NCBI RefSeq assembly: GCF_009389715.1
Contig: NC_052392.1
Span: 31,481,075-31,545,074, forward strand
Direction: 5' to 3'
DNA from: Phoenix dactylifera
Taxonomy: Eukaryota > Streptophyta > Magnoliopsida > Arecales > Arecaceae
Length of the DNA stretch: 64,000 nt
In this document: positions 36,168 through 49,672 of the stretch, piece by piece
How positions within the stretch are numbered: the stretch's first letter is position 1
How the letters are laid out: the number at the start of each line of letters is the position of its first letter
The notes under the pieces: model-generated
The model's input: only the letters and a program-made list of their open reading frames with translations
Database searches by the model: none
What the model was told of the DNA's origin: nothing
Translations under genes and position numbers: made by a program

Positions 36168-39100
36168 ATGGTAAGAATTCTAGGATTAGGGTTTACATCT
36201 CTTTACGCTAAATCTCTTTCTCTAACTCCCTTTTCGTTTCCTCTCTGTTTTAGATCATCCCCAAGAAGAACCGTCATGAGATCTGCAAGTACCTCTTCCA
36301 AGGTATGCTGCTCGCTCCCTTTCTCCCTATCGATTTAGTTCTAATTCGATCACTGTTGCTACTGCGCTCGTGGAGCACCCGGGACTAGGGTTAGGGTTTT
36401 GATTCCGAAATGTTGATTCTTTAGTTGGTTTCGATCCGATACCTGTTGATATTGTGGTATTGATTTCTCTTTCGTTTTTGTTCGATTGTTATTGTTACTC
36501 TGGCCGGTGAGCTCCCGGACTGGGGTTAAGGTTTTGGATTCTGAAAGATTGCGTCTTTGTTTTTATTTGATCTTGATTCGATTGATGTTGGTCAAGTGGG
36601 CACTGGGTAGGGCAGGGGTGTTTACAGGAAGAGGATGGAAGGTAATTTTATCTTCTTGGTTGTTTTGATTGCTGCTATTGATGTCGTTGCCGGCTCCTGG
36701 CATTGGTGTTAAGGCTTCGGAATTCGAAATATTCCATCTTTACTTCGTTTTGATCTGATGTGTTTGGAAGACCATTAGAATATCTTTTTTCTCCTGTTTT
36801 GTTTTGGTTGTAGTTGGTACTGTAGTTTTGGAGATCCGGTTGTTGCTTAGGATTTTAGATTAAGAAACATCTTCTCTTTGCTTGGTTTTGATTTAATTGA
36901 CTGGCTCTGTACTTGAAGATGATCAAAATATCTTTTTCTTCCATTTTTGTATCAATTGCTGCCGGTACTGTGATTACCATCTTCTTGTTACTAGGTTTAG
37001 GGTCTTGGATAGTGAAAAATCGCGCTCTCAATTGGTGTTGAAATGAGTTCCATTTGTCATGTGACTATTGGATACAGATGGGTACTGTATGTCGGTACCG
37101 TGATTACCAACTTCTTGTTATTAGGTTTAGGGTCTTGGATAGTGAAAAATCGCGTTCTCAATGGGTGTTGAAATGATTTCCATTTGTCATGTGACTAATG
37201 GGTACAGAGGGGGTACTGTATGCAAAGAAGGACTACAACCTTGCAAAGCACCCGGATGTTGATGTGCCGAACCTTCAAGTGATCAAGCTGATGCAGAGCT
37301 TCAAGTCCAGGGAATATGTGAGGGAGACCTTTGCATGGATGCATTACTACTGGTACCTCACCAATGATGGCATTGAATACCTCCGGACATACCTGAACCT
37401 TCCATCAGAGATTGTGCCTGCAACCCTCAAGAAGTCTGCCAGGCCCCCAAGCCGCCCATTTGGTGCTGGTCCTCCTGGTGACCGTCCCAGGTACTTCTTT
37501 CACTTCCTCCTGTTTTCTGTTTTTAAGTGGTTTGTGTTCGCTACTAGTTAACAGAAATGTTGGTCGCTTTAATAAATTATTTATGCATTTTGGGCAGGGG
37601 ACCTCCACGATTTGAGGGAGATAGGCCGAGGTTTGGAGATAGGGATGGTTATCGAGGAGGTCCTCGTGGCGGGCCTCCAGGTGATTTTGGCGACAAGGGT
37701 GGTGCACCTCCTGAATTTCAGCCATCTTTCAGGGTAAGCTCCAATATTTAGTTTCGGTATCTTCATTACATTATTTCCTCTCTCCTGAAAGGGTAGTATC
37801 CTGATGGTTCCTTGTCGCCCTTAACCAGGAGATTGGAAGCTGATATTTATGATGATGTAAATTGGCTGTAACTGATTTTTCCTCTGCTGCCTTTATGAAT
37901 AAAATTATTATTGATCATTTAAGATTTTGTCTCTATTGTTTTCTTTTAGCTTTAATAATGGCCATTTTGCCAGATTACTGTGATAATATAATATTTACTA
38001 CAATTATGGAGTTCAATGCTTTCTTGTTTCCTGTTGTTGGAAAAGTACTGATTCCAGAATATTGAGTATCAAGAATGGAGATGCATCTAGGTGAAGATAA
38101 TAAGGTCTGTTTACATTAAAGGGAGGAAAAACCTTCTTCCAAAAAAAAGGGACGACAGCCTTGGAAGTTCCTAATGGTCTACGAGATAAAAATGCAACCA
38201 TTTCACTTGAAAAACTTCGGAAAAAGAATAAAATAATAGAAACACAAAAAATTGATGGATACCCCATTTCTTTATATCCACTTCAGAAATTCTTCAAGGA
38301 AAGTTATGAACCATGACTCCATAAAACTTCATTTACAAAGTAATAGAGAATACTTGACCATTGGCCAATGTTTTGTTGCATAATTGAATTATCTTTGGGA
38401 AAACAAATTATCCACTTTTGCCAAAATAAATTTAAAAACAGATAAATGCTATTTTCTATTACTCTTGTCATATTTCTGTCTGCAAACTTTGTTGTCTTCT
38501 CATTTGTTTCATATTTTATATGACGACTTGTTTATTTTCATGTCATTCTGTTTTGTTTTCTTTCATTGTGAATGTATATGATGTTGCTTGTTATCTTTCT
38601 TTCTTCCTTTTGAGAGAAGGTTCTATTTGAATTTTAAGGTCTATGAATTTTTGTAGTGACATTTTTTTTTGTTTATTTCTCAATCATTGTTCATAATTTT
38701 GAGTCACTGATTCTTGGTTGGTAGCGAATCTGGCATATCAAACTTTAGAGTTCTTGAATGGTCTTGTCTTTGTTTACTTTTACCTTAGTTCCTTTGTTTG
38801 ATGCATTTTGTATTATTGTCCCTGAAAGGAACCATGTGATGAGAATTGTTTTCTTGCATCTCATGACGGTCATATGAGAAGTGTCAAGGCTGATGCCAAC
38901 TTCAGTCTTTGATGTTTTTCCTTGTTATCCCTCTATATATTTTGTAGAATATGTGATATTCTCTCCATTTTGAAAAATCATTGAACACAGCCATGGCTAT
39001 CATTTATGCGAAGAAGAATTTTATCATAATAATAGGTGCAGCTGCATTCTTTTTGAACACTTCTTTTATTGGCTTCAGTTCTTTAAACAGATATAGAAGA

Positions 39101-40965
39101 ATTTTCTGTATGCTTTTACATTTGTGCACTTAGCTTTGACAACTTCCTACCCCCTCCCACCTCCAAACAAGCATGGTTGTGAAGTGATTTTTCTTCTAAA
39201 ACTTTGACAATTTACTTTTTTGTTCTCCTTGATGTCAGATTGTAGTAAGCTACTCTATACACCCGTTCTTGCAACTGGCTATCTTAAATAATTACTGAAT
39301 TTGTTATGTTAAACAAAGTGTCACTTGGAAAGAATGATAGAGACAGAGCTATGTCTGTTTTTTATATGGTTAAAATTTGTTCTGTCATCTCCACCATAAG
39401 GTGAAACTAGTCTCAAGTCAAATGGACCAGTATTTTTTTGGTGCAGAAGTCTTGGTAAAGGAGATGATATAACATGGTAACTGGTTGTTTGACGTTAAAT
39501 GTTGGAACCCCCCCCCCCCCCTCTCCCCTCTTTTACCTTCTACGGGGGATTGACCGTTGTTGATACAAGGCCCAAACCATTAATTTCTTTTAATTACTTA
39601 TTTTATTTATTACCAATTTAATTTTTCTTGACATTCTTGTGCTAAACTAGGTGCTTCTGGTCTTTTTACATGTAGGTGTAAATTGAACTGATATAATGTA
39701 TGTGTGAATAATCATATGGTTACTTGCATTTTTGACAAATGCTAACACAAATGCCCCAACCTGGATTCCATCCATTATCATAAATTTAGTAGACGATACA
39801 AGAGGGCTTAGGAACTGTGATAGGTTTGGGGGGGGGGGGGTGGAGAAAATTGATGTGGTAATTTTACTTGTGACTTTAATATGAGTTGGCAGGTCAGGAT
39901 TACTTATCTTTTGCAGATACCATGATAGAGTAAGGTAGAATGAACCAGTGGGATCAGTATATTGTTGCATATGCGAGAATATAAATGCAGAATTCTGGAA
40001 ATGATTGCTTGTACCAACTTTCCTAGAAGTATGAACGAAGCATGTAATAAGTAGTCTAGCATGTAAGAATTAGCAACCCATCATCTAATTAATTAGAAGT
40101 ATATATTCATTTTTTTTCTTACTTCTTGCCACCAACTTGCTGCTTTCATATGAATGCGCTTTTTAAGTCCTTATTTTAGACCTCGGTCTGCAAGTCATTA
40201 TCCATTTATTTTTGGTTGATTATATGAAGGGTGATCCATCAAAGCTAGAAAGCTTTCTACCCTGCGTCCTGTCCAGGACAACTGTGTGTTGGTGCCAAAT
40301 TTCAGGCCATGGAAACACTTGTTATAGAGGCCAAGAAGTCTCAAAGATCGATAGAAAAAATTGTAGAACTTCATACATTCAGTCTGGGTGACAACCTATT
40401 ATAATTCTGACAAATTTTGTCTATAGAATATCTTAATCGTGATTGCATGACAGAGTATTAACCTATTTTGCTAGTAAGACCTTGAGATTGCTCTCTACTT
40501 GTGTACCATTCCTGCAATTGATGTGCGGTTTTTAGCTTGTATTTCTGATCTGGTTTTGCTGTCAGGTTTATTGGCTCAAATGAAAATTGAGCGAGCTAGC
40601 AAACACTTATTATCTACCTTAAGCTACCTGTTTGCAATTTTGAGTTGCACAGCCTTTAAGGATGCACATTGTATTGCTTGTGTCAGATCATGATGAACTG
40701 ACAACATTTTTTTCTTTTCTTTTCTTTTCTCTTTTCTTTTTTTGAGTATTTCAATGTGTCCTTGCTATCTCAGCATGCTCCATGCCTGCATTATTGTTTG
40801 TACTTTTTGTTGCTGAAGTTATTATTTATACTTTTGATTTCGTGTGGAGACAGGTATCTGACTTTTATTTATTAAATCATGCAGAGTGGTGGTGGTAGGC
40901 CAGGGTTTGGCCGTGGTGGTGGAGGTGGATACGGGGCTGGTCCTGCATCCTCTTCTCTTGAGTAG
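36168..40965 (+). CDS. RPS10: 40S ribosomal protein S10 (eS10)
   Basis: A small-subunit ribosomal protein of the cytosolic ribosome, at the mRNA entry/head region. Exons 36168-36170 (the ATG alone), 36254-36302, 37208-37490, 37598-37733 and 40885-40965 give 183 residues with an exact phase. Sequence: [17 protein letters not shown], then [54 protein letters not shown] and [15 protein letters not shown] form the conserved S10 domain. A long R/G/P-rich tail ([33 protein letters not shown]) ends SSSLE. An intron directly after the start codon is common in plant ribosomal protein genes. The gene appears intact. The last intron is over 3 kb. Confidence 0.97.
36961..37226 (+). repeat. 130 bp tandem duplication across an RPS10 splice acceptor
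   Basis: 36961-37090 and 37091-37226 are near-identical direct copies. The second copy contains the real acceptor (GGGTACAG at 37200-37207) and the start of exon 3; the first contains a decoy acceptor (GGATACAG) and a copy of the first exon bases (ATGGGTACTGTATG), after which the match to exon 3 stops. Confidence 0.85.
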
Positions 40966-43400
40966 GGATTAATGACACCTTTCTTCGCCGCCTCCTTGTT
41001 AAGCGAAGCGACTATAAATTTGAGTTAGATCGAAGATGTGAGATTTCTTGTTTATTATATACTGCTTTTGGAGTTAGAATGATGAATTTGTTTATGATGT
41101 TTTTGGAAGACTGCAGTTCTGATGGACATGCTTTGGTACATGACATTCCTCATCTTTCATAATTGCGACTTTTAATCTTGTCACCTGTTCTTCACTCCGT
41201 TGGCAGCAATAGCTTGCGCGGTCAGATTGGAATGGTATTTTACACTGCTCCAGAGCTTTATCAGGTCTTGTTTCCATGAGAATTTCCTATTGTGAGAATA
41301 AAATCTAACGATATGTTCTCCCTGGGTATGTCATGCCTGGGAGTTACGAGGTGCCTCCAAGGAACTCTGCACTTCAACTGCCGAATTTGAGCCAAACTGG
41401 GTAGTTAGCCACCTTCAAGCCCTGTTTGGTTACCCTAATATTGGTTAGGTGTATTGAAGGATGAAGATACTCTGAAATACATCTCATATCAGAGTATTCT
41501 TACACCACCCGAATTGGCTCGTTATGGATTCCAGAGTTCGTCGGTTTGGGTTCGAGCTTCCACCTCTTTCTCCAGCTGCCTTACCTGAGGCCTCCATGAT
41601 CATGGTGGCAATGCTAGTCGGTTGCCAAACATCCCATTTTATTATTTCTTGAAAAACAAACTTATAAGTAGAGGGGTGTAGGTGTACCAGATCGATCAAG
41701 ATCAAGTTGATCTTATAGACATGGTCGATCATAAGGAATGTATTTATTGCATTAGTAAATAGACTTAAAACTTTCTAATAGGATGTGAAAGCTGCAAAGA
41801 ATGAAAAACACTGAAGGAGTGATAACTACAGGTAGAAAAAGAATAACAAAGAGGTTGATTACATAGAAGAATATAATTGAGTGCGTCGGCAAGCATTCTC
41901 TAGGGAGATCATTATACTAGATAACAAGATAAAACAATGAGAGCTTAGGATGCAAAATCCTCTTGATGCTCGATCAATCCCCTCTATGATGGAATATGAC
42001 ATTATATTAAAAAAATTTAGATTAGGCTATCTCAATGCTCATTGTAATAAATAAGAGAAGTATAAAAGCTCCATCTAATATTGGGATAGTCAAATGTCCA
42101 TATATGTTGAGTGAAAGAGAGTGAATGGAGTAATCTTTTCTTTTTTTATGATGCAAATTGGAAATTATTTTTAACAATAAACATCTCCTTTGTTTGGTGA
42201 TTCCTTGATAACTCCTTTCTAGGTAGTTATCCGTGGTTACCTACATAAATAACTCTCGTACATCTTAATAAATTTCTTTATAAGGTTGGTTTTACCAATT
42301 AATTACACAAAATGCCGTCTTACATAGGTGGACAATGTAGTTCAGTCAAGTATCATGAGCAAATCACTAACCAAATCTTCATCAACTTTAGTTTTTTTAC
42401 CATTAAGTATAATTGGTTGATGATCGATAAATTTTGGGATAAACATTATCTCCTACAACTCAATAAAAAAGGATATTTTTGTCGAGCTAGATAAGCATAA
42501 ATTTAATATAGAAAATACTAGGTTAATTGTAATAACAAGCTACCAATCGATCAATCATTGACTATAGCACATCATTGTAACATCTAACCTATTGGCCATG
42601 TATATCAACTAGTATAGACCACAATTTCAAAATTGACCAAACATGCTATTAACCATGAGTCATAAGTTTGAATAGATCATGCTAATCAATCATGATAATG
42701 GCCATACATTTGAAAAGGCTGACTAGACTTATTGGCCATGATGTGGCTCTATTGTTGAATAGGCCGATCATGCTGAATAGTCGTAATAATGGCCATATTG
42801 TTGAATAAGTTGATTATACTTATTATTCAACATAATGTCCATGGTTTCGAATAGGTCAATCATCATCATTGATTATAATAATGAGCATAGTTTTGAATCA
42901 ATAAATCATTTTTATTGACCATGATAATTGACCATTACTGAATAGGTTGATTATACTTATAGATCATGATAATTTCTATAATTTTAAATGGGTTGATACT
43001 TATTGACCATGATAATAATCATAATTTTGAGCAAATCAGTCATGTTTATCAATCATGATCATTCTTTCTGGCCATATGTCTTAATCATGTTCTTAGTGAA
43101 CTTAAAATATTTTATATTCTTTAATCCATAATAATTAAATTTTATTAGCTTTTCTAACCAATTCAAATGGGGCTTTAGCGAGTATTTTGACTTACAACTG
43201 ATTGACTTTTCAAAGCCAATTGTGATAATGTCTCCATGTTTAAGATCAAAAAAGCACATGAAACAACCACTCATAGACTTGCACATACGGTCAATTTTTA
43301 GATGAGTTGATTATGGTCAATATCCCTATCCTAGTCAATACCTCGTCCTTTATCCCTTATCGCAGTCCATTTCAATTTGAAAAGATATGACACTCATATT
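40966..43400. other. Intergenic region right of RPS10
   Basis: Includes the RPS10 3' untranslated region, AT-rich sequence with no recognised coding region, and the degenerate repeat block listed separately. Confidence 0.5.
42560..43060. repeat. Degenerate AT-rich tandem repeat, about 55-65 bp units
   Basis: Words such as TTGAATAGGTTGAT, ATACTTATTGACCATGATAAT and GGCCATA recur in the same order eight or so times with many changes. This looks like an old, worn minisatellite. No coding potential is seen. Confidence 0.6.
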
Positions 43401-43414
43401 CTCGATCATGGGAT

Positions 43415-43800
43415 ATTGTACGGGAGTTGTGGCGTACGTCTGTGCGGGGGGATGCAGTATATAGGGTGACCCGCAAACTCGAGATGATTAAGTGCCAGCT
43501 GCGTAGGTGGAATTGGGAAGAGATGTGGAATATTTTTAGAAGAGTGAGAGGAGGCAGAAGCCTCTATTGCCAATCTTCAGTCTCGAGACGAACAGAAGGG
43601 GCTGGCAGAAGGAGATCAGGAGGAGCTTAGGGCGCAGTTATTCTTGCATTACTTGCTTCTTCGACAACAAGAGATCCTATGAAGGCAGCAATCGAAATAC
43701 AATGGATTATGGAGGGAGAGTGGAACATCATATTCTTCCATCAGCCAACAATCATCTGGAGACAGAGGAACAGATTCAGTAGCATCAGATGCTAGCAATA
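43415..43800 (+). mobile_element. LINE (L1-type) ORF2 fragment
   Basis: The plus strand encodes pieces such as VRGDAVYRVTRKLEMIKCQL and RRWNWEEMWNIFRRV, then, after a frame change near 43555, ANLQSRDEQK, QLFLHYLLLRQQEI and IFFHQPTIIWRQRNRF. These match the linker between endonuclease and reverse transcriptase of plant L1-type ORF2. Both ends are lost and no target duplication was found. An old fragment. Confidence 0.75.
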
Positions 43801-44583
43801 ACTGCCCTCATTTGGTAGTTCTTTGTTTTGATAACTCCTTGTATATAAGTGACAAGTGGCTAAATATAGTTCTTTTAAATGTCATTGGCCCATACAAGGG
43901 GATGAATAGATCAAGGTTCATCTTGTTCGTCCCCCTTTTCTTATAATCAACACAATAGAGCTTTATTATAAACTAAATTTTTTGATGTATTAAATCTATT
44001 GATGGTGGATAAAATATACGGGATGCCAGAGCTCAACAACATATAAGTCCTCCTATGAAAAGATTAATCCATAGGAGCTTGGATCCTTTTCGGCGTATGT
44101 TTTGCACCGTAAAAAGCCGTACAATTTTAAATAATTATCACATCATCCGATTACAAAAATAGACAACTATCAAATAGGGCATAATATATGGTTTAATAGC
44201 CATCCGTCTCCATAGTCAGATGATATGGCGGCCATTCGTAGCTGCACAGCTTTTCGTGGAGAATCCCGACTCAACCCATTGACCTCTTCCTATTGGCGGC
44301 CCAGCCATATGGCTGGCTGGTCTCACGCATTACGTTATAAAAGATGAGGTGCTCAAAGCTAGCAGCCAGGGAGCCACAGTCCAAAACAATGGTTGATAGA
44401 CGACATAATCCATTAAAAATTCACCACCTGCTCCTTCCTCCAAACTTCGTTTTTCTTCCTAATTTGTACCTCCTCCGCGCGAAGAGGTGGTATCCGGTTG
44501 AGGCCAACGACCATCGACGGTGCGCACTCACAGCACACCGATGCTCCCATGTTTCTCGCACGAGGCGGCCTGCCTAAGTTTTA

Positions 44584-44634
44584 GTCCCACATCGAGCGCG
44601 CAAATAGCTGGCGCAAAGCGCAGTACGTATAAAA
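44584..44634 (+). promoter_or_regulatory. snRNA promoter: USE and TATA box
   Basis: GTCCCACATCG at 44584-44594 is the plant snRNA upstream sequence element. TATAAAA at 44628-44634 follows 33 bases later, and the RNA start at 44661 lies 27 bases beyond that. This longer USE-TATA spacing is the one used by RNA polymerase II snRNA genes in plants, as expected for U2. Confidence 0.9.
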
Positions 44635-44660
44635 GGATGCCTAGGGGAATGGGAAGCCTC

Positions 44661-44856
44661 ATACCTTTCTCGGCCTTTTGGCTAAGATCAAGTGTAGTAT
44701 CTGTTCTTATCAGTTTAATATCTGATACGTGGGTCATCGACCCACCTTGATATTAAATTAATTTATTGTGGGGGAGGGTCCGCCTACAATGGCTTGCCAT
44801 TGGGGCCCTCAAGCGTCGCCCATGCGTTGCACTACCGCTCGGGCCTGGCGCACCCC
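44661..44856 (+). ncRNA. U2: U2 spliceosomal snRNA
   Basis: Begins ATACCTTTCTCGGCCTTTTG and contains the branch-point recognition GTAGTA (44694-44699), TTCTTATCAGTTTAATATCTG, the stem-loop GTGGGTCATCGACCCAC and the 3' hairpins ATGGCTTGCCAT and GGGCCTGGCGC. U2 pairs with the intron branch site in the spliceosome. The first 80 bases match plant U2 almost exactly. The region where the Sm site is expected reads AATTTATTGTGGGG rather than an unbroken T run before GG, so this copy is a variant. The 3' end is set by the family's length of about 196 bases. A loose 3'-box-like AAAGCTAAAATT follows. Confidence 0.93.
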
Positions 44857-46194
44857 TACCAAAGCTAAAATTCAAAACTTTCGCGTCCAACGGTCGCGGT
44901 CAGATAATTTTTGGGAATTTTGGCTTGATCAAAGTGGCTGGTTCTGGGGGCCATTGAGAACTATAAAGCCTCCAGACTGAGGGCTTCGGGCTTCGGTTGA
45001 TTAATTTTAATAAATTAGGTGGCTTCGATTTAAATTAGGTTGGGCTTACTTTTTTTTAGAAAATTAGGATGGGCTTACTTTTTTTTTCAGAAAATTAGGT
45101 TGGGCTCAGAGCTTATTGATTAGCCCGAATCGAGTTCAAATTTAGGTCCAAAGTAATTCATTTTTATATGTTATTACTTAGAAAAAATAATAAAAAAGTA
45201 AAGATTTAGCTGGAAATAATATATCATGTATCATTTATTTATGTTATAGGAGAGAGTCTAGTTTTTAACTAGTTCATTTACCCATAAAGTAATATTATAA
45301 AATATTAAATTTTAATTGGGTTAAATCTATTTTTGGCCCAAACAGATACTTCAGGCTGGCCTAATTTGATTTGGACCGAGCTCAGATCTGGGTTATCCAA
45401 AAATTTTTGGTTCTAAGCCCGATCCAAAGACCCCAAAAAAATTCGGACTAGATTCGGGTAGGAGCATGGCCCAAAAAAAAATTCGGACTAGATTCGGACC
45501 TAATTGTGATGGGTTTTAGCTTGTTTTTGTCAACCTGGAAGAACCGGTCTTATCTATCAGCATGCTATAATCTTTCAGAATACCCAGAATAACAGCTTGC
45601 CACAAAAATTCCGCATACCATGGCAAAATTTCACCCATGTCTTGCACCAGACCGCAAGTTGGAGAAGTGAAGATACGTAGTTAAACTATAGATATCTGAT
45701 CCTGGTGTGAAGATTCTTCATATTTGGCTTTTGTGCAGAGGATTTCCTACACATCTATACGATGCCTTGCTTTGCTCCAAGATTGCCCATGGCTGTCACC
45801 TCAACTTGTTGGCAACCCACTTCCAAAGAGAGATCTAGGGATCAATTGGCATTTCCACCATAAACATGGATTATACTTTTTCACCAAACAAAAAAAGGTA
45901 TTTTAAAGAATTTTTTTCCAAAGGAAACAACATGGACAAGATAATAACATTTTTTCTCATCCAACCAAAACCTTTTATAAAGAATTGTAATACATGTCAA
46001 GGGCTTGAAGGCTATGGATCAAACAATGTAGCGAAAAAGAATCTACCAGCTCATACAACAGCATTTATAAAGAATTGTAATACATGTCAAGGGCTTGAAG
46101 GCTATGGATCAAACAATGTCGCAAAAAAGAATCTACCAGCTCATACAACAGCAAGGAGCGCCTCAGCACTATAGGCTACTTACAACAAAGAAAA
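44857..46194. other. Intergenic region between U2 and PLC-X gene
   Basis: 44990-45530 is rich in GGGCTT, GCCCGA and TTCGGAC words, including a local repeat of AAAAAAATTCGGACTAGATT. This looks like a worn hAT-type MITE without clear ends. No gene was recognised. Confidence 0.5.
45974..46153. repeat. 90 bp perfect-phase tandem duplication
   Basis: TTTATAAAGAATTGTAATAC and the following sequence to ACAACAGCA occur twice in tandem, at 45974-46063 and 46064-46153, differing at only a few positions. The duplication ends 42 bases before the stop codon end of the PLC-X gene, so it probably sits in that gene's 3' untranslated region. Confidence 0.9.
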
Positions 46195-49100
46195 TCATAA
46201 TAGGAGGACCATGGCTATCGATACCATCTTAAATAGCCAACCCCAAGGAGAGAATCTTCCAATTAAAGAAGCATCTGATGTATTGTCCCTGTTTACACTT
46301 GAGTTTGGTGCTTTTGGTGGTGGTGGTGGGGGCACAATGCAAGTGCCAAAGGTGGCATTAGCCTGTTATAATTAATGAGTTCAGATAACAAGTTAGTACA
46401 GCATCACAAAGAAACTACTATGTTTGCTTACATTTGAAAGAAACCCTCGTCAATAAATAGATTAGAAACAAGTTGCAAAATGTGGTCAGTCAATGCAATA
46501 AAAGCCTCAGTTTCATCTAAACTTTTTCTCCTTTCCTGATCTTTCAACACAAACTGAGCCCTCATGCATGGTGGGTGACCTCAGACCTTTCTCATAGATA
46601 TGCTAACCATCCTTGCTACTTTCCCAGTAACTTCTTCATTTAGTGCTACTCCTAAACTTCCACAATGCATTATCCTATCATTTTAAACTCATTTGGTATG
46701 CATTCTCTGTTTCATATCAAGCATGATGGTTCTCGAAATTATTGTCCTACCCCTAGAAAGAGATAAGATCCACTCACCTTGCAATAGGCAATGTTGTCGC
46801 AGCCACAAACAAGGTGCCCATTTGCAGTATCTGTAGCTTCTGGTGCTCCACCTCCATCACTAAGCTGCAGCAGAGGATTGAGAAGTTAATTCTCAAATGA
46901 TGGTAATTCAACAAACTCATTAAATGTGTAACAGGAGAAAAATTTATGTAGAATTACCATGTAGAAGTCGACAGCTATAAAGTTGGGCCATCGGTTACCG
47001 GACAAATTATGGCAAGTTTTAAGCATACTAACAAGAGGTGCCGAATTATCTGAGCAAGCTTCGCTTTGGTTTGGATTTGTTGGAAAATAATTCATCAGAA
47101 CAAGTGACTTGGAAGTTGTGTTCATGGGGGATGATTCTGCACGGTTAGGGCATGAACCTGCTTTCATTCCCCCATCACCATCTGCAAATCAGAAACCACA
47201 TTGAATATTAAAAAAACTCAGCAAAACTACACTAAAAAAAAAAAAAAAGTAAAACATGCAACTAATCAACATTACATGCTTTAGGTTTGATCTGTTCTTA
47301 CATTGATTTTCTACCACATAATTCCACTCATAAGCAATGCCCTCAGAAGCCTCCTTGGATTTCTTAGATGTGAAGACCAAAAGACGCTGATTTTGGCTGA
47401 TCATATCACTTAGCAAAGGCCAGTTACTGCCATTCTTGGGCATAAGGGACAGTGGGAACCAATACTTCATGAGCCCAGAAGCGTTGAACACCTTGCTGAG
47501 GCCCTGAGGGGATGTTACATAGTCCTCAATGAATATAGTGATGACCTCTGAAGGGTTTGCTTCTAGGAATGTATGGATTTCTTTGAGCACATTGATTGCA
47601 GGTTGCTGATCAGTAGTTATTCAGGATTAGTAGCAAGTTCGGGGATTTCAGAAATTAGAATGCCTTGAGAAAGTTCAGGCTGAAAGCTTACAAAAGCAGT
47701 ATAGTTGTAACAGTTGCCGCCAAACGAGTGGCAAAGCCAGATGCCATTCTCGAAGTCATACATGTCAAGCATCAAACCCCTGATACCATTCTGCATTCAG
47801 AACAATGTAATTTTGATATGAATAGATGATAGGGGAGGCATGGTTTGCACAATGGATGCCAAAGAAATGATATGCTATGCTTCTAATTAGATGCAAAAGC
47901 ATAATATAGATATTATTTTACTCCAGATTGGTTTGCTAAACAGACCATAACCTCCAAGGCAAGTAAATTAGGTCATGGTAATTCATGCAATTAGATTGAC
48001 CCAAGATGATATTTAAAGAATAAATGATGCAATCTATCACAGATGTGTAAAAAGTAAGCATTTTGTAAAAAGCAACAAATTTTGTCAATTAACCATTTTG
48101 TTACAAGTATAAATTGTTCCTTTCCTGAACATATAGGTTCCACAAATTTATATGATAATTCCCCACATTCATGTTTTATATTTTATACTCACTGGAGCCC
48201 TAAAGGCTGTCAGACTTTAGTTCAATTGCAAAAAGGGGAATAACAAAAAGCAAATACATCCAACTAAAAACGTTGTGAATATTTGCATAAGCATGTGCAA
48301 CCTCTGCCACATAAATAATGCTCACATGAAAGATGTGATATGGGCCTCCCTACATGGGCCCATGCTAACGGGCATCAAAGTAATTCTAGCAAGAGAAAGG
48401 TTGCCAAAGTAAAGGGCTAAATGATTACAACAATAAATAGGATGAGAGAGAAGAATTCTCGCAGATTCTTCTGATCTCACAGCAAGAAATGAAAGAACTG
48501 TGGACTATTTTATTACCCTATGATGGAGACTAGTGCCTGCAAGATATTGTCAAACTCAACTATGCAACTCGAGATGCATAATGACTGAGATCAACATCAG
48601 ATATAGGTGGTCTGAAAAATATCTGCGATCTCACCAAGAACAATTTTTTGGAATGTAACTTATACACTACATGAGCAAATATGGTTACTTCTGATAGTAA
48701 GAATTGTCTCATTTTTAGCCTATGGTGAAGCCAAGCAAGATACTTGCAATGCCATCAGATACACAAGAGAAAAAAGGGCAAAACTATGTTGCTCAAAAGT
48801 TAATTTCTGCACAAAGACCGAGATTTACAACCGAGTAGCAGCCTAATAAAGACTGACTTTCTGCTAGTATAACCACATTATTCTACTTTAATAACTTTCG
48901 GTAAGGAATTGGATGCCAGACTTTTAAACAGAATAATTGAGGTTGGTTGCACATTTCAATTCCTTGAGACTAAAGTTTTAAGTAAACGCTTTCTTTCCAA
49001 TTAAAATTAGGTGGATGAGAGCAAGCTGGCCAACTTACTAGAGAATTTGGATTCCACCAACTCTCTATTCCTCTATTCCAATTCTCAAGAGATGGATACA

Positions 49101-49639
49101 TATTTCCACCTACTCTCCATATAAATAATAATCAGATATTGGCGAATTGTTAATCCTCACTCGCCAAAAGTTGACCATGCGCTAAAGTAGGAAAACCTGG
49201 CGGGTGGAAATATTGGGTTTAGGTGAATGGAAGATTAAAACATTTTAAAAAGAAGAAAAAGACTTTTTTTTTCCCGGTTGAACGAGAATGGGTCCTCCAA
49301 AGGATGGCCATCTAGAAAGAAAGCGAGAGGAATTCCAACCTTCCTCTTTTAAAATTCCGACCTTGGCCTTTCCACGGCGTCGGATCCTCTGCAGTCCCTG
49401 CTTAAAGTATGTCCTTGTTCCAACACGTAGCAGGACAGGACTTGACGTGTAATTCATGGAACTTGTGTATTGCATGTGGATCCAATGGTCCGAAGACCAA
49501 AATCCCCTGCCACGTATCCAAATTGAAAGAAACTTTCTGGTGCCAGGCTTGCAGGCAACCAGCAGCGCCGGCTCACAACCCGTTCTACCCAGAAAAGCCC
49601 GGGAACGGGTCAGCCCGCATTGCGCCACCGGCGGCGAGA

Positions 49640-49672
<33 letters not shown>

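Noticed and set aside
39510-39840. C-run near 39513 and G-run near 39830
   Set aside because: Simple homopolymers in an RPS10 intron with no further structure; their lengths may be unreliable.
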